Numbered from the stretch's first letter, positions 42,959 through 52,525 are shown. The stretch: 64,000 nucleotides of DNA from Bacteroidota bacterium (GCA_004322215.1 SCSM01000045.1:1-64000), one strand, 5' to 3'. Notes: generated by a model not told the origin, from the letters alone. Numbers and translations are program-made.

Positions 42959-44161
42959 TTAATAAATTAAAATCATCCTTAATTGTAGAGCATTAATTTT
43001 TTGTGAACCTGCCGAACCTTGCTTATTGCTTCTATTTTGATATTCGGCGATAAATTGCAATCCGTTATAAAATGAATAGTTTGCAAAAACAGTTATTGCT
43101 TGCATAACTGCATCGCTGTTATCATTGTTCGGATTAAAATTATCGAATCGGGCACCAACCCATAGAGGTTCGCTTATATTATAATCAGCTTCGCCAAAAA
43201 ATCCCATATTTTTGACGCTGGATAATGATTTACCTGTTGAATCATTAAAATCATCACCACCGGCTTGTACACCCCCCAACAAAAGCAATTGGCTTATAGG
43301 ATAGCTTGCATATACTGCATAACGCTTAAATGTATTTTGCTCAGATGAGCTTTTATCTGTAGAACCCATATATAAATAACCGCTAATTCCTCCTCCATCA
43401 TCGGTCAGGCGTTGGTTAACAAAAAACTGAAAATCTTTATTGTTAAAAGATGGCTGTCCCTTTGTTTTAACCAAACCGCCACCCTGAGCCGGTTCTCCGG
43501 AACCTAATATACCATTAAATAAAGTAGCATGTACAGATGTATTTCCAAAATCATATCCTACATCAATACCCACTTCATCATATCCCCATGATTTAAAAAC
43601 TGAACCTGATGCTTTAGAAGTTTGCATTAATGGGCGAGATAATGACAGTGGCCTGTCCGAGCCGCCATAACCCTCAAATGGGTGAAAGATTCCTGCTTTG
43701 CAGGAGAAAAATGAATTTTCTTGCCCCGTAGTATATCGTACATAAGCGTTCTCTATCTCAAAAGGTTCATCTGATGCCAGAGATAATTCTATAATTGAAG
43801 ATATATTTCCGGTAACAGCTCCTGTTAATGGATAAAAGGTAAATTCTGCAAAATTTATTTGCTTGCTGTTATTAGTTACTGCTCCTGTCGGGCTTTCTGT
43901 TTGATTCCAATCAGCACGAACCTGGGTACGTGCGACAATTAAGTCGCCAATATCAATCTTTTTTTCTTCCTTTCCTATATCTGCTGGCATTCGATAACCT
44001 GCAGCACGAAACAAATAACCCATTTCATTAAGTCTTGGTACACCATTATGACATGAAGTACATGCTAATCCATATTTCCTGGCGAAATTTGGCATAGCAG
44101 AAACTGATTGAACTAAAGATAATCCAACAAATAGGACTATGATAATTGTACAATTACGCAT
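42959..44161 (-). CDS. Outer-membrane beta-barrel (porin-like) protein with an N-terminal heme c motif
   Basis: 400 residues from the ATG at 44161, preceded by AAGGAG at eight bases. A signal peptide (MRNCTIIIVLFVGLSLVQSVSA) is followed by MPNFARKYGLACTSCHNGVPRLNEMGYLFRAAGYRMP. This holds one CxxCH heme motif (C36, C39, H40 counting from the TTG frame). The rest alternates polar and aromatic residues as in a beta barrel and ends in LQLRMILIY, a typical barrel terminus. Similar one-heme barrels occur in metal-reducing and nitrite-oxidising bacteria; the function is not settled. Confidence 0.85.
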   Translation of the reverse strand: MRNCTIIIVLFVGLSLVQSVSAMPNFARKYGLACTSCHNGVPRLNEMGYLFRAAGYRMPADIGKEEKKIDIGDLIVARTQVRADWNQTESPTGAVTNNSKQINFAEFTFYPLTGAVTGNISSIIELSLASDEPFEIENAYVRYTTGQENSFFSCKAGIFHPFEGYGGSDRPLSLSRPLMQTSKASGSVFKSWGYDEVGIDVGYDFGNTSVHATLFNGILGSGEPAQGGGLVKTKGQPSFNNKDFQFFVNQRLTDDGGGISGYLYMGSTDKSSSEQNTFKRYAVYASYPISQLLLLGGVQAGGDDFNDSTGKSLSSVKNMGFFGEADYNISEPLWVGARFDNFNPNNDNSDAVMQAITVFANYSFYNGLQFIAEYQNRSNKQGSAGSQKINALQLRMILIY

Positions 44162-44789
44162 AATCAAAACTCCTTTTTTTTATTTAAAAAAATATAGTGA
44201 ATTATTATATATGATTAATTTCTCTATTATTTATAGAGTAATCCATACTTCTTTTGTTAATTGTAATTGACTTTTACATCAAACAAAATCTATAAAAAAA
44301 GACTATTTCTCTTTGATGAATAATTAGAAAGTTGAATCAATAAGTATTGTACTTAATTAAATAATGTAACAATTGTCCATAATCAAAAATTGCCAAAACT
44401 TAATTTTTAATTATGTTTAAAATATATTTAATTTATACCAACATTATATTTTATTAAATATGAAAATATAATAATGTAAACTTAAATATATTTATTTTAA
44501 TAAAAAATATTATTTTAATGATTTCCTAATCATTTTTAGATTTAATCTTAACTAAATTTTTAGCTTAAACCTTTTACTGCTTTTTTTCTTGTTTTTCAAT
44601 TAAAAACCAAATCGTAATAATGTTATTTACTAAACATTTATAAATTCATCGGTGAATATGATATTATAATAATCCGGGATACTAAAAAGATTGATATGTC
44701 AAAATATTAAATTTGCTATACCGTTAAATATATTTAGTTTTATTTAAATATACATAGTTATTTTGTTAAACTTATTATGGGTTAGGGCA
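44162..44789. other. AT-rich gap between divergent genes
   Basis: About 630 bp of very AT-rich DNA between the heme-barrel gene and a type IX cargo gene read in the opposite direction. Promoters for both should lie here. I see no gene, tRNA or strong hairpin. Confidence 0.6.
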
Positions 44790-45692
44790 ATGAAAAGAAA
44801 ATACACTCTCTCAAATAAATATAATTCATTTTATATTAACTTTTCTTTCATGTTCATCGGTTTTGTTTTAGCAATTATGTCAACGATAACATTATATTCG
44901 GAAATAACCAATCCGGGATTTGAATCATGGACCGATGGTAATCCGGATAATTGGAGAACAACTAACAATCCGCCTACATTTGTCAATGTGACTCAGACGA
45001 TAGATGCGCACAGCGGTTCCTATGCTTTAGAAGGTGAAGTAAAAACAATCAATGGATTTTCGATTCCGGTTGCTTTGGAATCAGGCAGCGATGGTGCAGG
45101 TTTTCCTGAGAATACAAGACCGGCAGCATTGCACGGATGGTATAAATTCACGAGCATCAGCCAGGATATTTTCATGGTGACACTTGCTTTTCGTAAAGGA
45201 GAACAGGGAATCGGGGCAGGTCAATTTTCTACGACTAATTCTACAGGCAATTGGACTGAATTTGTTGCAAATATTGTCTGGGGTTCGGAGGAAACACCCG
45301 ACGAAGTATTGATAGGATTCCAGTTGCAGGGTACTACCGGTTTGGTTCATGAGGGTTCCTTGTTCATTATAGATGACCTTGCTTATGGTCCGGCAATTCC
45401 AACAGGAGTTGAAGAAAAATCCGGTCCAAATGAAGTATCACTTTTACAGAATTACCCTAATCCATTTAATCAAACTACAACAATAAGGTACAATATTGGC
45501 GAATCAGAACAGGTAAATCTTTCTGTCTATGATTTGCTGGGGCAGGAAGTTGCCACATTAGCAAACGGGAATCAGTCGCCCGGTAATTACGAAATTAATT
45601 TCGATTCATCCAAACTACCCCAAGGCACATATTTTTACAAGCTCCAGGCAGGTGCATCCACACACGTTAAGGTTATGGACGTTGTGAGATAA
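44790..45692 (+). CDS. Secreted protein with carbohydrate-binding-like domain and type IX sorting tail
   Basis: 300 residues from the ATG at 44790 (a TTG nine codons upstream is less likely). A long N-region with hydrophobic stretch INFSFMFIGFVLAIMSTITLYS serves as signal. The mature domain starts ITNPGFESWTDGNPDNWRTTN, typical of jelly-roll modules that often bind carbohydrate. It has SLFIIDDLAYGP before the linker. The tail VSLLQNYPNPFNQTTTIRYN...KVMDVVR is a canonical type A sorting domain. Confidence 0.85.
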   Translation: MKRKYTLSNKYNSFYINFSFMFIGFVLAIMSTITLYSEITNPGFESWTDGNPDNWRTTNNPPTFVNVTQTIDAHSGSYALEGEVKTINGFSIPVALESGSDGAGFPENTRPAALHGWYKFTSISQDIFMVTLAFRKGEQGIGAGQFSTTNSTGNWTEFVANIVWGSEETPDEVLIGFQLQGTTGLVHEGSLFIIDDLAYGPAIPTGVEEKSGPNEVSLLQNYPNPFNQTTTIRYNIGESEQVNLSVYDLLGQEVATLANGNQSPGNYEINFDSSKLPQGTYFYKLQAGASTHVKVMDVVR

Positions 45693-45712
45693 TAAAATTT
45701 TCATATATTTTG

Positions 45713-45738
45713 CAGGGACACAGAATTCTGTGTCCCTG
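45713..45738. repeat. Perfect 26-bp palindrome (GGGACACA family, copy 1)
   Basis: The arms CAGGGACACAGAA and TTCTGTGTCCCTG are exact complements with no loop. It lies 21 bp after the stop of the preceding gene. A second copy with different central bases is at 47683-47704. It could act as a bidirectional transcription stop, but the copies mark it as a dispersed element. Confidence 0.85.
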
Positions 45739-45794
45739 TGAAAAAGTTCATTTTTAAAAAATATTATTAAATAAGTTCTCATTACATCAATGTT

Positions 45795-46686
45795 GTGACA
45801 CTTATCTTTTTAATTATTTACCTGTTCAATTGTTTGTCATATAACAATCTCATTACCGGAATCGAGCTAAATCAAAATGATTCTTATGTTGCAATAAACA
45901 AAATGACAGTAACAAACATCATAAATTGCACTACCGTTGACAATGGTTCTAATAACATTACGATTGAGGGAACAACAAAAATTTTGAATTTGTATAATTC
46001 ATTAATTGTCCGTGGTGTAAATTATACTCAGGATGTAACTCCGAGAGGAATGGTTTTTGTAGCTGACGGTCATGCTGCTTATATGGGAGATTACAACATT
46101 TTTCATTCTATAACCGAAGACAGCTTTGTAAATGAAGTGAAAGGTGATGGGATTTATTATAATTCCGACATGCTGACAGACTGGCAGGTATCATGGGAAC
46201 AAGATTTTCACTCGTACTTTCTCAAAAATATTGATTCGCTCTTTGTCAACCATCAAGGACAGGACTTTCACCTGAGTGCCGGAAGCGAACCGATTAATAA
46301 AGGAAGTTCTGCTTACGGATTTTCATTTGAACATGACAGTGTTTTGAGGGATGCTACTCCTGATATTGGATGCTATGAATATAACCCCGGTAGTTCGGCT
46401 GAAGAAAATTATTCATAATTATTCTCAATCAATATTTACTTTTTTCCCAAATCCAACAAGCACTGATTTAAATATTTATTTCTACCTGACAGAAGACAAC
46501 ACAGTTGATATTTCGATTTATGATATAAATGGAAAATTTGTGCTTGAACCTGTGAAATCAAAGACGTTCAGTATAGGCGGACATACTTTGAATGTAGATT
46601 GCAGTGGATTCACACTGGGTACTTATATTACAGTTTTAAGGTATCAGGGTAAACAGGTTAATAATAAATCTAAAATCAGAAAATAA
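45795..46686 (+). pseudogene. Frameshifted and N-terminally truncated beta-helix protein with type IX tail
   Basis: Two frames make up one protein. Frame 1 (45795-46418, GTG start) reads like the end of a parallel beta-helix protein (INCTTVDNGSNNITI, DFHLSAGSEPINKGSS, DATPDIGCYEYNPGSS). Frame 2 supplies SIFTFFPNPTSTDLNIYFY and the rest of a sorting tail to 46686. The break is explained by a direct duplication: AATTATTCAT (46407-46416) repeated as AATTATTC (46417-46424). Removing ten bases gives the continuous reading SSAEENYSQSIFTFFPNPTS. The N-terminus lacks a signal peptide of normal form and seems truncated too. Confidence 0.8.
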
Positions 46687-46701
46687 TTAATATCTTTCTA
46701 A

Positions 46702-47568
46702 TTACTCCACCAAGCCCTTCAGCTTTGACCAGAGCCCTTCGAAGCACTCCTCGAATTCCTGTGGGAATTTTTCTGTTGGCATTGCTTTTTTAATGTCGCC
46801 TTTTTCGGGAACACAGCTGTCGAATACCTCGATTGATATTCCCTTATGCTCGATAACCGTTTTTGCCTGCTTTGCCTCTTTCAGAAACTTTTTCGATTCG
46901 GGTGTCAGGTAAACATCTCTCATAGTTTTTGCTTTGTTCATTACGACACCGATTTTTGCAGGTGGCAAGGGCTGTATACGGCGGCTCAATCCCTCGAGCA
47001 TTTCATTAATATCCGTAGAGGCAAATATATCGGGATTCACGGGAATTATAATCAAATCGGAATTGCTCAGCACCGAGTGAGTGAGTGCATTGAAATAAGC
47101 CGGACAGTCGAAAAACACGTAATCATAATCAAAATTAGTTGTTCGCTCCAATTTATTTAAAAATATTTTTATAAAGTTTTTAATTCTGTCCCTGTTGCTC
47201 AAATCCGATTCGAGCCAGTACATTTCATCGCTCGATGGAATAAAATGCAGTTTCTCGCTCATCTTATAAATCATCGTTGCATTGATTGGGAAATCGAAGA
47301 AATTACCTTTTCCGTATTCGAATGCTTTCAGTGCATCGAGGAATGTTCTTTTGTTCTTTATATGCTGAAGATACCAGCTTTCGAATTCCTTGTTGAATCT
47401 TCCTTTGGCTTCATCGAAATGTACATCGAGAGTCAGGTTCATTTGGGAATCGATATCTACTACAAGCACTTTTTTCTGATATTTAATTGCTACAAATTTT
47501 GCTAAGAGCCATATTATTGTGGTTTTACCGACACCACCCTTGAAATTGATAGCTGAGATTATCTTCAT
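46702..47568 (-). CDS. Orphan ParA/Soj-type ATPase
   Basis: 288 residues from the ATG at 47568, with GAGG eight bases upstream; a longer frame begins ten codons earlier without a site. It has a deviant Walker A motif INFKGGVGKTTIIWLL, VLVVDIDSQMNLTLDV, YVFFDCPAYFNALTHSVLSNSD and VVMNKAKT. It therefore belongs to the ParA/MinD family. No parB or plasmid genes are near, so it may position a protein complex or be a relic of a mobile element. Confidence 0.88.
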   Translation of the reverse strand: MKIISAINFKGGVGKTTIIWLLAKFVAIKYQKKVLVVDIDSQMNLTLDVHFDEAKGRFNKEFESWYLQHIKNKRTFLDALKAFEYGKGNFFDFPINATMIYKMSEKLHFIPSSDEMYWLESDLSNRDRIKNFIKIFLNKLERTTNFDYDYVFFDCPAYFNALTHSVLSNSDLIIIPVNPDIFASTDINEMLEGLSRRIQPLPPAKIGVVMNKAKTMRDVYLTPESKKFLKEAKQAKTVIEHKGISIEVFDSCVPEKGDIKKAMPTEKFPQEFEECFEGLWSKLKGLVE

Positions 47569-47659
47569 TTTATAATCCTCGAAGATGAATAATAACAATC
47601 AAAAATTTAATATTGTAAAACCAAGACTTTTTCGCTTTGTGGATTTTAATTTTAAATAA

Positions 47660-47676
47660 AAGGGAATTTTTCCCTT
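47660..47676. terminator. Hairpin downstream of asnA
   Basis: AAGGGAA, TTT, TTCCCTT is a perfect 7-bp stem. Together with the adjacent GGGACACA palindrome it fills the gap between asnA and parA. No long T-run follows in either direction, so efficiency as a terminator is doubtful. Confidence 0.45.
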
Positions 47677-47682
47677 AAATGT

Positions 47683-47704
47683 GGGACACAAAATATTGTG
47701 TCCC
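47683..47704. repeat. GGGACACA palindrome, copy 2
   Basis: GGGACACAA...TTGTGTCCC arms with an AATA centre (22 bp). Compared with 45713-45738 the outer eight bases of each arm match, while the centre changed from GAATTC-like to AAATATT-like with self-complementarity largely kept. Confidence 0.75.
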
Positions 47705-47751
47705 TATAGTTCCACAATCAATTAATTATTTTTAAAATTCTAACTTTACTG

Positions 47752-48879
47752 TTATTCCAGAACATGTATATTTTTCTCTTTACAAATCCTTTTCAGCTCA
47801 TCGGGCCATACGGTTACCGTAACTTCGCCAAGGTGTGCCTTACGAAGAAGAAGCATTTGCACACGTCCCTGTCCGATACCACCACCGACACTCAACGGAA
47901 TCTCATCGTTCATTATAGCTTTATGATACGGCAATTCAAGATAATGGCTCAAGCCCGCTATTTCGAGTTGTTTCACCAATGTTTCTTTGATAACGCGAAT
48001 TCCCATCGATGAAAGTTCATGGCGGCGTTTAGTAATGTGATTCCATACTAAAATGTCCCCGTTCAATCCGTAGGTTTCTTTTCCACTTTCTTTCGATGTG
48101 TCTGTCACCCAGTCATCATAGTCTGCGGCACGCATCTCATGAGGATAACCGTCTTTCAATACAGAACCGATTCCAATAATAAACACAGCGGGATATTTCT
48201 GAAGAATCTGTGTTTCTCTTTGCTTACGCGGTAAATCGGGAAATATTTCGAGGATTTCTTCAGCATGAATAAATTTTAGTTCTTTTGGTAAATTTGGAAC
48301 TTTCGGGTTTTTTAGTTGAGGAAACATTCCCTGTATATATTCTTCTGCACCGGTAATCACTTTCCAGATTTTTGTTACAATTTCTTTTAAGAATGCGAGG
48401 TTTCGCTGTTCCATTGTCATAACACGTTCCCAATCCCACTGGTCAACATATGAACTGTGGTCATGGTCGAGGAAATAATCCTTGCGGACAGCACGCATAT
48501 CCGTGTTTATGCCTTCCCCGACTTTGCAGTCGAACTGCTTCAGCGCAGGGCGTTTCCATTTTGTTGCTGCCTGGACAACTTGTGCATTGAGACGTGGATT
48601 GATTCCAAGCCCGCATGGAAATTCGACAGGTGTGCGAGAACCATCACGGTCAAGATTGTCGTTCACTCCACTTTCCCTCGTTACTATAAGCGGCACCTGA
48701 ACCATGAACAGATTAAGTTCTTTGCATAAATTCTTTTCTATGTAGTCTTTCACTGCATAGATTGCTTTTTGTGTGTCTTTCTTGTTCAAAATTGATTGAT
48801 AATCATTCGGGAGAATTTTCTCCACTTCGGGATAAGTGCTTATTCCCGGACCAGCTAAATCTGCTTTCTTGTCTGACAT
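47752..48879 (-). CDS. asnA: Aspartate-ammonia ligase
   Basis: Ammonia-dependent asparagine synthetase, related to class II aspartyl-tRNA synthetases. 375 residues from the ATG at 48879 with GGAG nine bases upstream. Motifs are DYIEKNLCKELNLFMVQVPL, DGSRTPVEFPCGLG, EGINTDMRAVRKDYFLDHD, HSSYVDQWDWERVM and LSVGGGIGQGRVQMLLL. It is about 40 residues longer than the E. coli enzyme owing to an insertion near 185-230. Confidence 0.96.
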   Translation of the reverse strand: MSDKKADLAGPGISTYPEVEKILPNDYQSILNKKDTQKAIYAVKDYIEKNLCKELNLFMVQVPLIVTRESGVNDNLDRDGSRTPVEFPCGLGINPRLNAQVVQAATKWKRPALKQFDCKVGEGINTDMRAVRKDYFLDHDHSSYVDQWDWERVMTMEQRNLAFLKEIVTKIWKVITGAEEYIQGMFPQLKNPKVPNLPKELKFIHAEEILEIFPDLPRKQRETQILQKYPAVFIIGIGSVLKDGYPHEMRAADYDDWVTDTSKESGKETYGLNGDILVWNHITKRRHELSSMGIRVIKETLVKQLEIAGLSHYLELPYHKAIMNDEIPLSVGGGIGQGRVQMLLLRKAHLGEVTVTVWPDELKRICKEKNIHVLE

Positions 48880-49179
48880 AATTACAAACTCCAATAAATT
48901 ATAACTATTTTTTAATTAAAGATTAAAATATATTTATTACGAATCTTACATTTTAAGAAAAGTTTTCCACATTTACAACAAGTAATTTACAGAATCGTGT
49001 TGTATTCGGTAATATTCTGTGATTTATGTTAAAATAAATATTTTCTGTATTTAAAATTAATTTTTTATATAACGAAATAATATATTAGTTATATTAAATA
49101 TCAGATATTTATTTGATTGATTATTTAATGAGTCCAAACACAACAATACAAATAGAAAAGATAAGGTGAATTTAAAATA
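48880..49179. other. AT-rich gap between asnA and the SWIM protein gene
   Basis: 300 bp between divergent genes, presumably with both promoters. The sequence is AT-rich and I see no gene, hairpin or repeat. Confidence 0.55.
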
Positions 49180-49473
49180 ATGAAGTCAAATTCAAAAACA
49201 ATATCTGAATTAATGGATGAGGAATTATTAAGAGAATCGTCTATTACTTCGAATTTTCGATTGGGAAAAGAACTTTACGAAAGTAAAAATGTAGAAATAA
49301 CCGAATTTACAGGTGCAAAAGTATCTGCTATTGTTCATGGAGGAACGAGTAGGAAAGTCGAATTAATCCTGAATAAAGATTTCCTAAACTGGAAATGCAC
49401 ATGCCGACTGAATCAGGATAAATACTGCAAACACACTGTCGCTGTTGGTTTGGAGATAATAAACAAGAAATAA
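49180..49473 (+). CDS. Small SWIM zinc-finger protein
   Basis: 97 residues, soluble. The C-terminal half holds a SWIM finger CxCx(n)CxH: NWKCTCRLNQDKYCKHTVAVGLEI. The N-terminal half (FRLGKELYESKNVEITEFTGAKVSAIVHGG) resembles the strand region that usually precedes SWIM fingers in larger proteins. No helicase or nuclease domain is attached, so it is a minimal version. It converges with the PcrA-type helicase gene at six bases. Confidence 0.8.
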   Translation: MKSNSKTISELMDEELLRESSITSNFRLGKELYESKNVEITEFTGAKVSAIVHGGTSRKVELILNKDFLNWKCTCRLNQDKYCKHTVAVGLEIINKK

Positions 49474-49479
49474 TTTAAA

Positions 49480-51717
49480 TCATGCTTTTTCCAGCTTTGC
49501 AAATTGCATCATCAGCACTTTTTTCCCTACAGAATTGAAATTAACCACTGCTTTTGCATTATTTCCCGTACCGACCATTGCCATGATTTTCCCTTTGCCG
49601 AAATGGGAATGATTGACCCAGTCTCCGGGCTTGAATTTAATGACGAATTCGTCCCTATTTTCGGAAATTTCTTTTTTTGGCTTAAAACTTATCGCTGGAT
49701 ATTGTTTTTTAATATCATTTTTGTAAGGTTGATATGACAAAACATTATGCGGTTTTTGTGAATATTCAAGATACTTTTGGTCAATTTCATTGATGAATTT
49801 CGAGGGAGAAGAAGTCGAATAGGAACCGAATCTCATCCTGTTTCTTGCATAAGTGAGAAAAAGTAGTTTTTCAGCTCTCGTTATTCCGACATAAAACAAT
49901 CTTCTTTCCTCTTCTTCCTCCTCGAAATGGCTGTCAGCCCTGAGCAATGGTATTAATCCATGCTCCAGCCCGGCAATAATCACAACGGGAAACTCCAATC
50001 CCTTCGCTGAATGGAGAGTCATCAGCTTTACTTGTTCTTGTGAAGTGTCCTTCTGGTCGAAATCAGTAAGCAGGGATAATTGGTTCAGGTAATCCTCGAA
50101 TTGTGCATCTTCATTCCTGTTGAAATAGTCAACGAAGTCAGACAGGAACTGTTGAATGTTATTCCACCTGTCGAGTGAATCTTCAGTGTTGATTTCGCGG
50201 TACATTTGCAGTATTCCGGTTTCTGAAACATATTGCTCAGCAAGTTTTCCCGGTTCAGAACTGCTGAGTCGGGAACGGAAATTCCCGATAAATTCAATAA
50301 ATTTTGCTGCTGCATCTTTAGCCCTCTGCTGAAGATGTTCATTCTCATTTACACGGAGAAATGCTTCGTAAAGTGAAATATTATTTTTCTCGGCAAATGC
50401 TTTTATATACTTCAATGAAGTTGGTCCAATCCCCCTTGGTGGTTCATTAATAACTCTTATTAATGATTCGGAATCCTTATTGTTTACTAAAAGCTTTAGA
50501 TAAGCAAGAACGTCTTTGATTTCTTTTCTTTGATAGAATGAAATTCCTCCGATGATGATGTATGGAATTTGAGCTTTCTTGAAGGCATTCTCCAAAGCAA
50601 GTGATTGAGCATTTGTTCTATATAAAATTGCAAAATCCTTGTGAGAAAATTCTCCGTTTTTTGAATTTTCTGATACTATGTTTACTACTCTGTCTGCTTC
50701 TTCCTTGTCATCACCCGACTCGATAACTTTAACCGATTCACCATCGATATTATCTGTCCATAAGGTTTTTGATAGTTGCTTGCGATTGTATTTTATGACA
50801 GAATCGGCAGCACCGAGAATTATTTTTGTGGAACGGTAATTCTGTTCCAATCTGACAACTTTTGCAGAAGGATAATCTTTCTGGAAATCGAGAATATTGC
50901 GTATGTCAGCTCCACGCCAACGGTAAATGCTCTGTGCATCATCACCCACGACACACAGGTTTTTGTGCTTTTGTGCAAGCATATTGATTACTATGTATTG
51001 AGCGCGGTTTGTATCCTGGTATTCATCGACGAGAATGTATTTAAACTTATTCTGGTATTTCTCAATAATCTCGTCTGAATGTTTTAATGCATTAATCATA
51101 TTAATCAGCAGGTCGTCGAAATCCATCGCATTGTTTATTAAGAGTGCTTTTTGATACTCATGATAAATCACTGAAGTCTGTTTTTCGAGTTCGCTTTCAG
51201 CAGAATTTGAGTATGCTTCCACATCAATCATTTGGTTCTTTGCCCATGATATTCTCCCTCTCATGCTTTGAGGTGAGTATTTCTGCTGATTGACTCCAAG
51301 ATTGTTCATAACACTTTTGATTGAGCTCAGGGAATCTTCAGTATCATAAATTGAAAATGCACTCGTATAGCCGATATTTTGTGCCTCGTAACGAAGTAAT
51401 CTTGCAAAAATCGAATGAAATGTTCCCGCCCACACTTTATTAGCTGATTCGTGGGGAACAATTCTTGCAATTCTCTCGAGCATTTCTCTTGCGGCTTTAT
51501 TCGTGAATGTAAGGGCTAAAATGTTGTAAGGATTAATTCCCTGTTCGATAAGGTATGCAATGCGATGAGTCAGGACGCGGGTTTTGCCGCTTCCTGCGCC
51601 TGCCACAATCAACAAAGGTCCGTCAACAGTTTTCACACCCTCCTGTTGCTGCTCATTTAATTTGTCAAGTAAACCCGTATCTATATCATTTGTAACTTTT
51701 ACTAATTTTAATGCCAT
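49480..51717 (-). CDS. pcrA: PcrA/UvrD-type DNA helicase
   Basis: Superfamily 1A 3'-5' helicase for repair and replication restart, 745 residues. Motifs in order: Q-motif LNEQQQEGV, I AGAGSGKTRVLTHR, Ia LTFTNKAAREM, II VDEYQDTNRAQY, III VVGDDAQSIYRWRGAD, IV RLEQNYRS, V LMTLHSAKGLEFPVVII, VI RRLFYVGITRAEKLLFLTYA. The C-terminal FKPGDWVNHSHFGKGKIM resembles the small Tudor-like domain of PcrA that contacts RNA polymerase. It is a single gene transcribed from the 51718-51887 gap. Confidence 0.95.
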   Translation of the reverse strand: MALKLVKVTNDIDTGLLDKLNEQQQEGVKTVDGPLLIVAGAGSGKTRVLTHRIAYLIEQGINPYNILALTFTNKAAREMLERIARIVPHESANKVWAGTFHSIFARLLRYEAQNIGYTSAFSIYDTEDSLSSIKSVMNNLGVNQQKYSPQSMRGRISWAKNQMIDVEAYSNSAESELEKQTSVIYHEYQKALLINNAMDFDDLLINMINALKHSDEIIEKYQNKFKYILVDEYQDTNRAQYIVINMLAQKHKNLCVVGDDAQSIYRWRGADIRNILDFQKDYPSAKVVRLEQNYRSTKIILGAADSVIKYNRKQLSKTLWTDNIDGESVKVIESGDDKEEADRVVNIVSENSKNGEFSHKDFAILYRTNAQSLALENAFKKAQIPYIIIGGISFYQRKEIKDVLAYLKLLVNNKDSESLIRVINEPPRGIGPTSLKYIKAFAEKNNISLYEAFLRVNENEHLQQRAKDAAAKFIEFIGNFRSRLSSSEPGKLAEQYVSETGILQMYREINTEDSLDRWNNIQQFLSDFVDYFNRNEDAQFEDYLNQLSLLTDFDQKDTSQEQVKLMTLHSAKGLEFPVVIIAGLEHGLIPLLRADSHFEEEEEERRLFYVGITRAEKLLFLTYARNRMRFGSYSTSSPSKFINEIDQKYLEYSQKPHNVLSYQPYKNDIKKQYPAISFKPKKEISENRDEFVIKFKPGDWVNHSHFGKGKIMAMVGTGNNAKAVVNFNSVGKKVLMMQFAKLEKA

Positions 51718-51887
51718 GTTTATATTATTTAAATTGTATTCTGAAACTTAGCAATTTAAGAATTATTATTTTAACGATTAGCGTCTTTATAGATAATGCC
51801 ATGCTGAAACCGGTTCGGCATCCGATTGGGATATTTAAAAAAGATTTTTAAAGCACTACAAGACGACATTCTAAATAAAATAAATAA

Positions 51888-52520
51888 ATGAAAAATTTCA
51901 ATTTAAAAGCAGAAAATATTACTAAATCATTCAGCAGAAATAAAACAATTATTTCTAATATAAATCTCGATTTGACAAATGGGAAAATTATTGGTGTTGC
52001 AGGTCCGAACGGCTCAGGTAAAACCACATTCCTGAAAATTCTTTGTTGTATATTAATCCCGACTAAAGGAATTGTTGAATTAAAAATTGATGGTTCAATT
52101 ATAAAAACAGAAAATTATTTCGAGCATCTCGGCTATGTCGCTCCATATCTTAATCTTTATGATGAATTTACTCCGATTGAGCATATAAAAATAATGTCTG
52201 GATTGACAGGTACTATGTTTGATAATAAAAAAGCAATTGAACTTCTCGAAATGTTCAATCTGCACAAGAAAAAAGATGATGTCATCAGAACATTCTCATC
52301 GGGAATGAAACAGAGAATGAAATACATACTCGCAATTCAAAGAGACATTGAAATATTAATGTTCGACGAGCCAATGACCAATCTCGATTCCGCTGGTGTG
52401 GAATCCGTTCACGAAATAATCAAAAGCCGAACATCGTCGGGGGCTGGCGTGATAATTGCTACTAATGACGAGAGGGATAAACTCCTTTGTCATGAAGTAA
52501 TTGATGTATCACAAAAGTAA
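51888..52520 (+). CDS. ABC transporter ATP-binding protein (CcmA-like)
   Basis: 210 residues, a single ATPase domain. Walker A is GPNGSGKTTFLKIL (about 42-55), signature FSSGMKQRMKYILAI, Walker B EILMFDEPMTNLD. The small size and FSSGMKQR signature resemble CcmA of heme export for cytochrome c maturation, which would suit an organism with many c-type cytochromes. No permease gene adjoins it, so the function stays open. Five bases separate it from the transglycosylase gene. Confidence 0.8.
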   Translation: MKNFNLKAENITKSFSRNKTIISNINLDLTNGKIIGVAGPNGSGKTTFLKILCCILIPTKGIVELKIDGSIIKTENYFEHLGYVAPYLNLYDEFTPIEHIKIMSGLTGTMFDNKKAIELLEMFNLHKKKDDVIRTFSSGMKQRMKYILAIQRDIEILMFDEPMTNLDSAGVESVHEIIKSRTSSGAGVIIATNDERDKLLCHEVIDVSQK

Positions 52521-52525
52521 TTAAC

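Noticed and set aside
44162-44789. The long AT-rich gap considered as a place for an RNA gene
   Set aside because: No tRNA-like cloverleaf, strong hairpin or conserved motif could be seen by eye.
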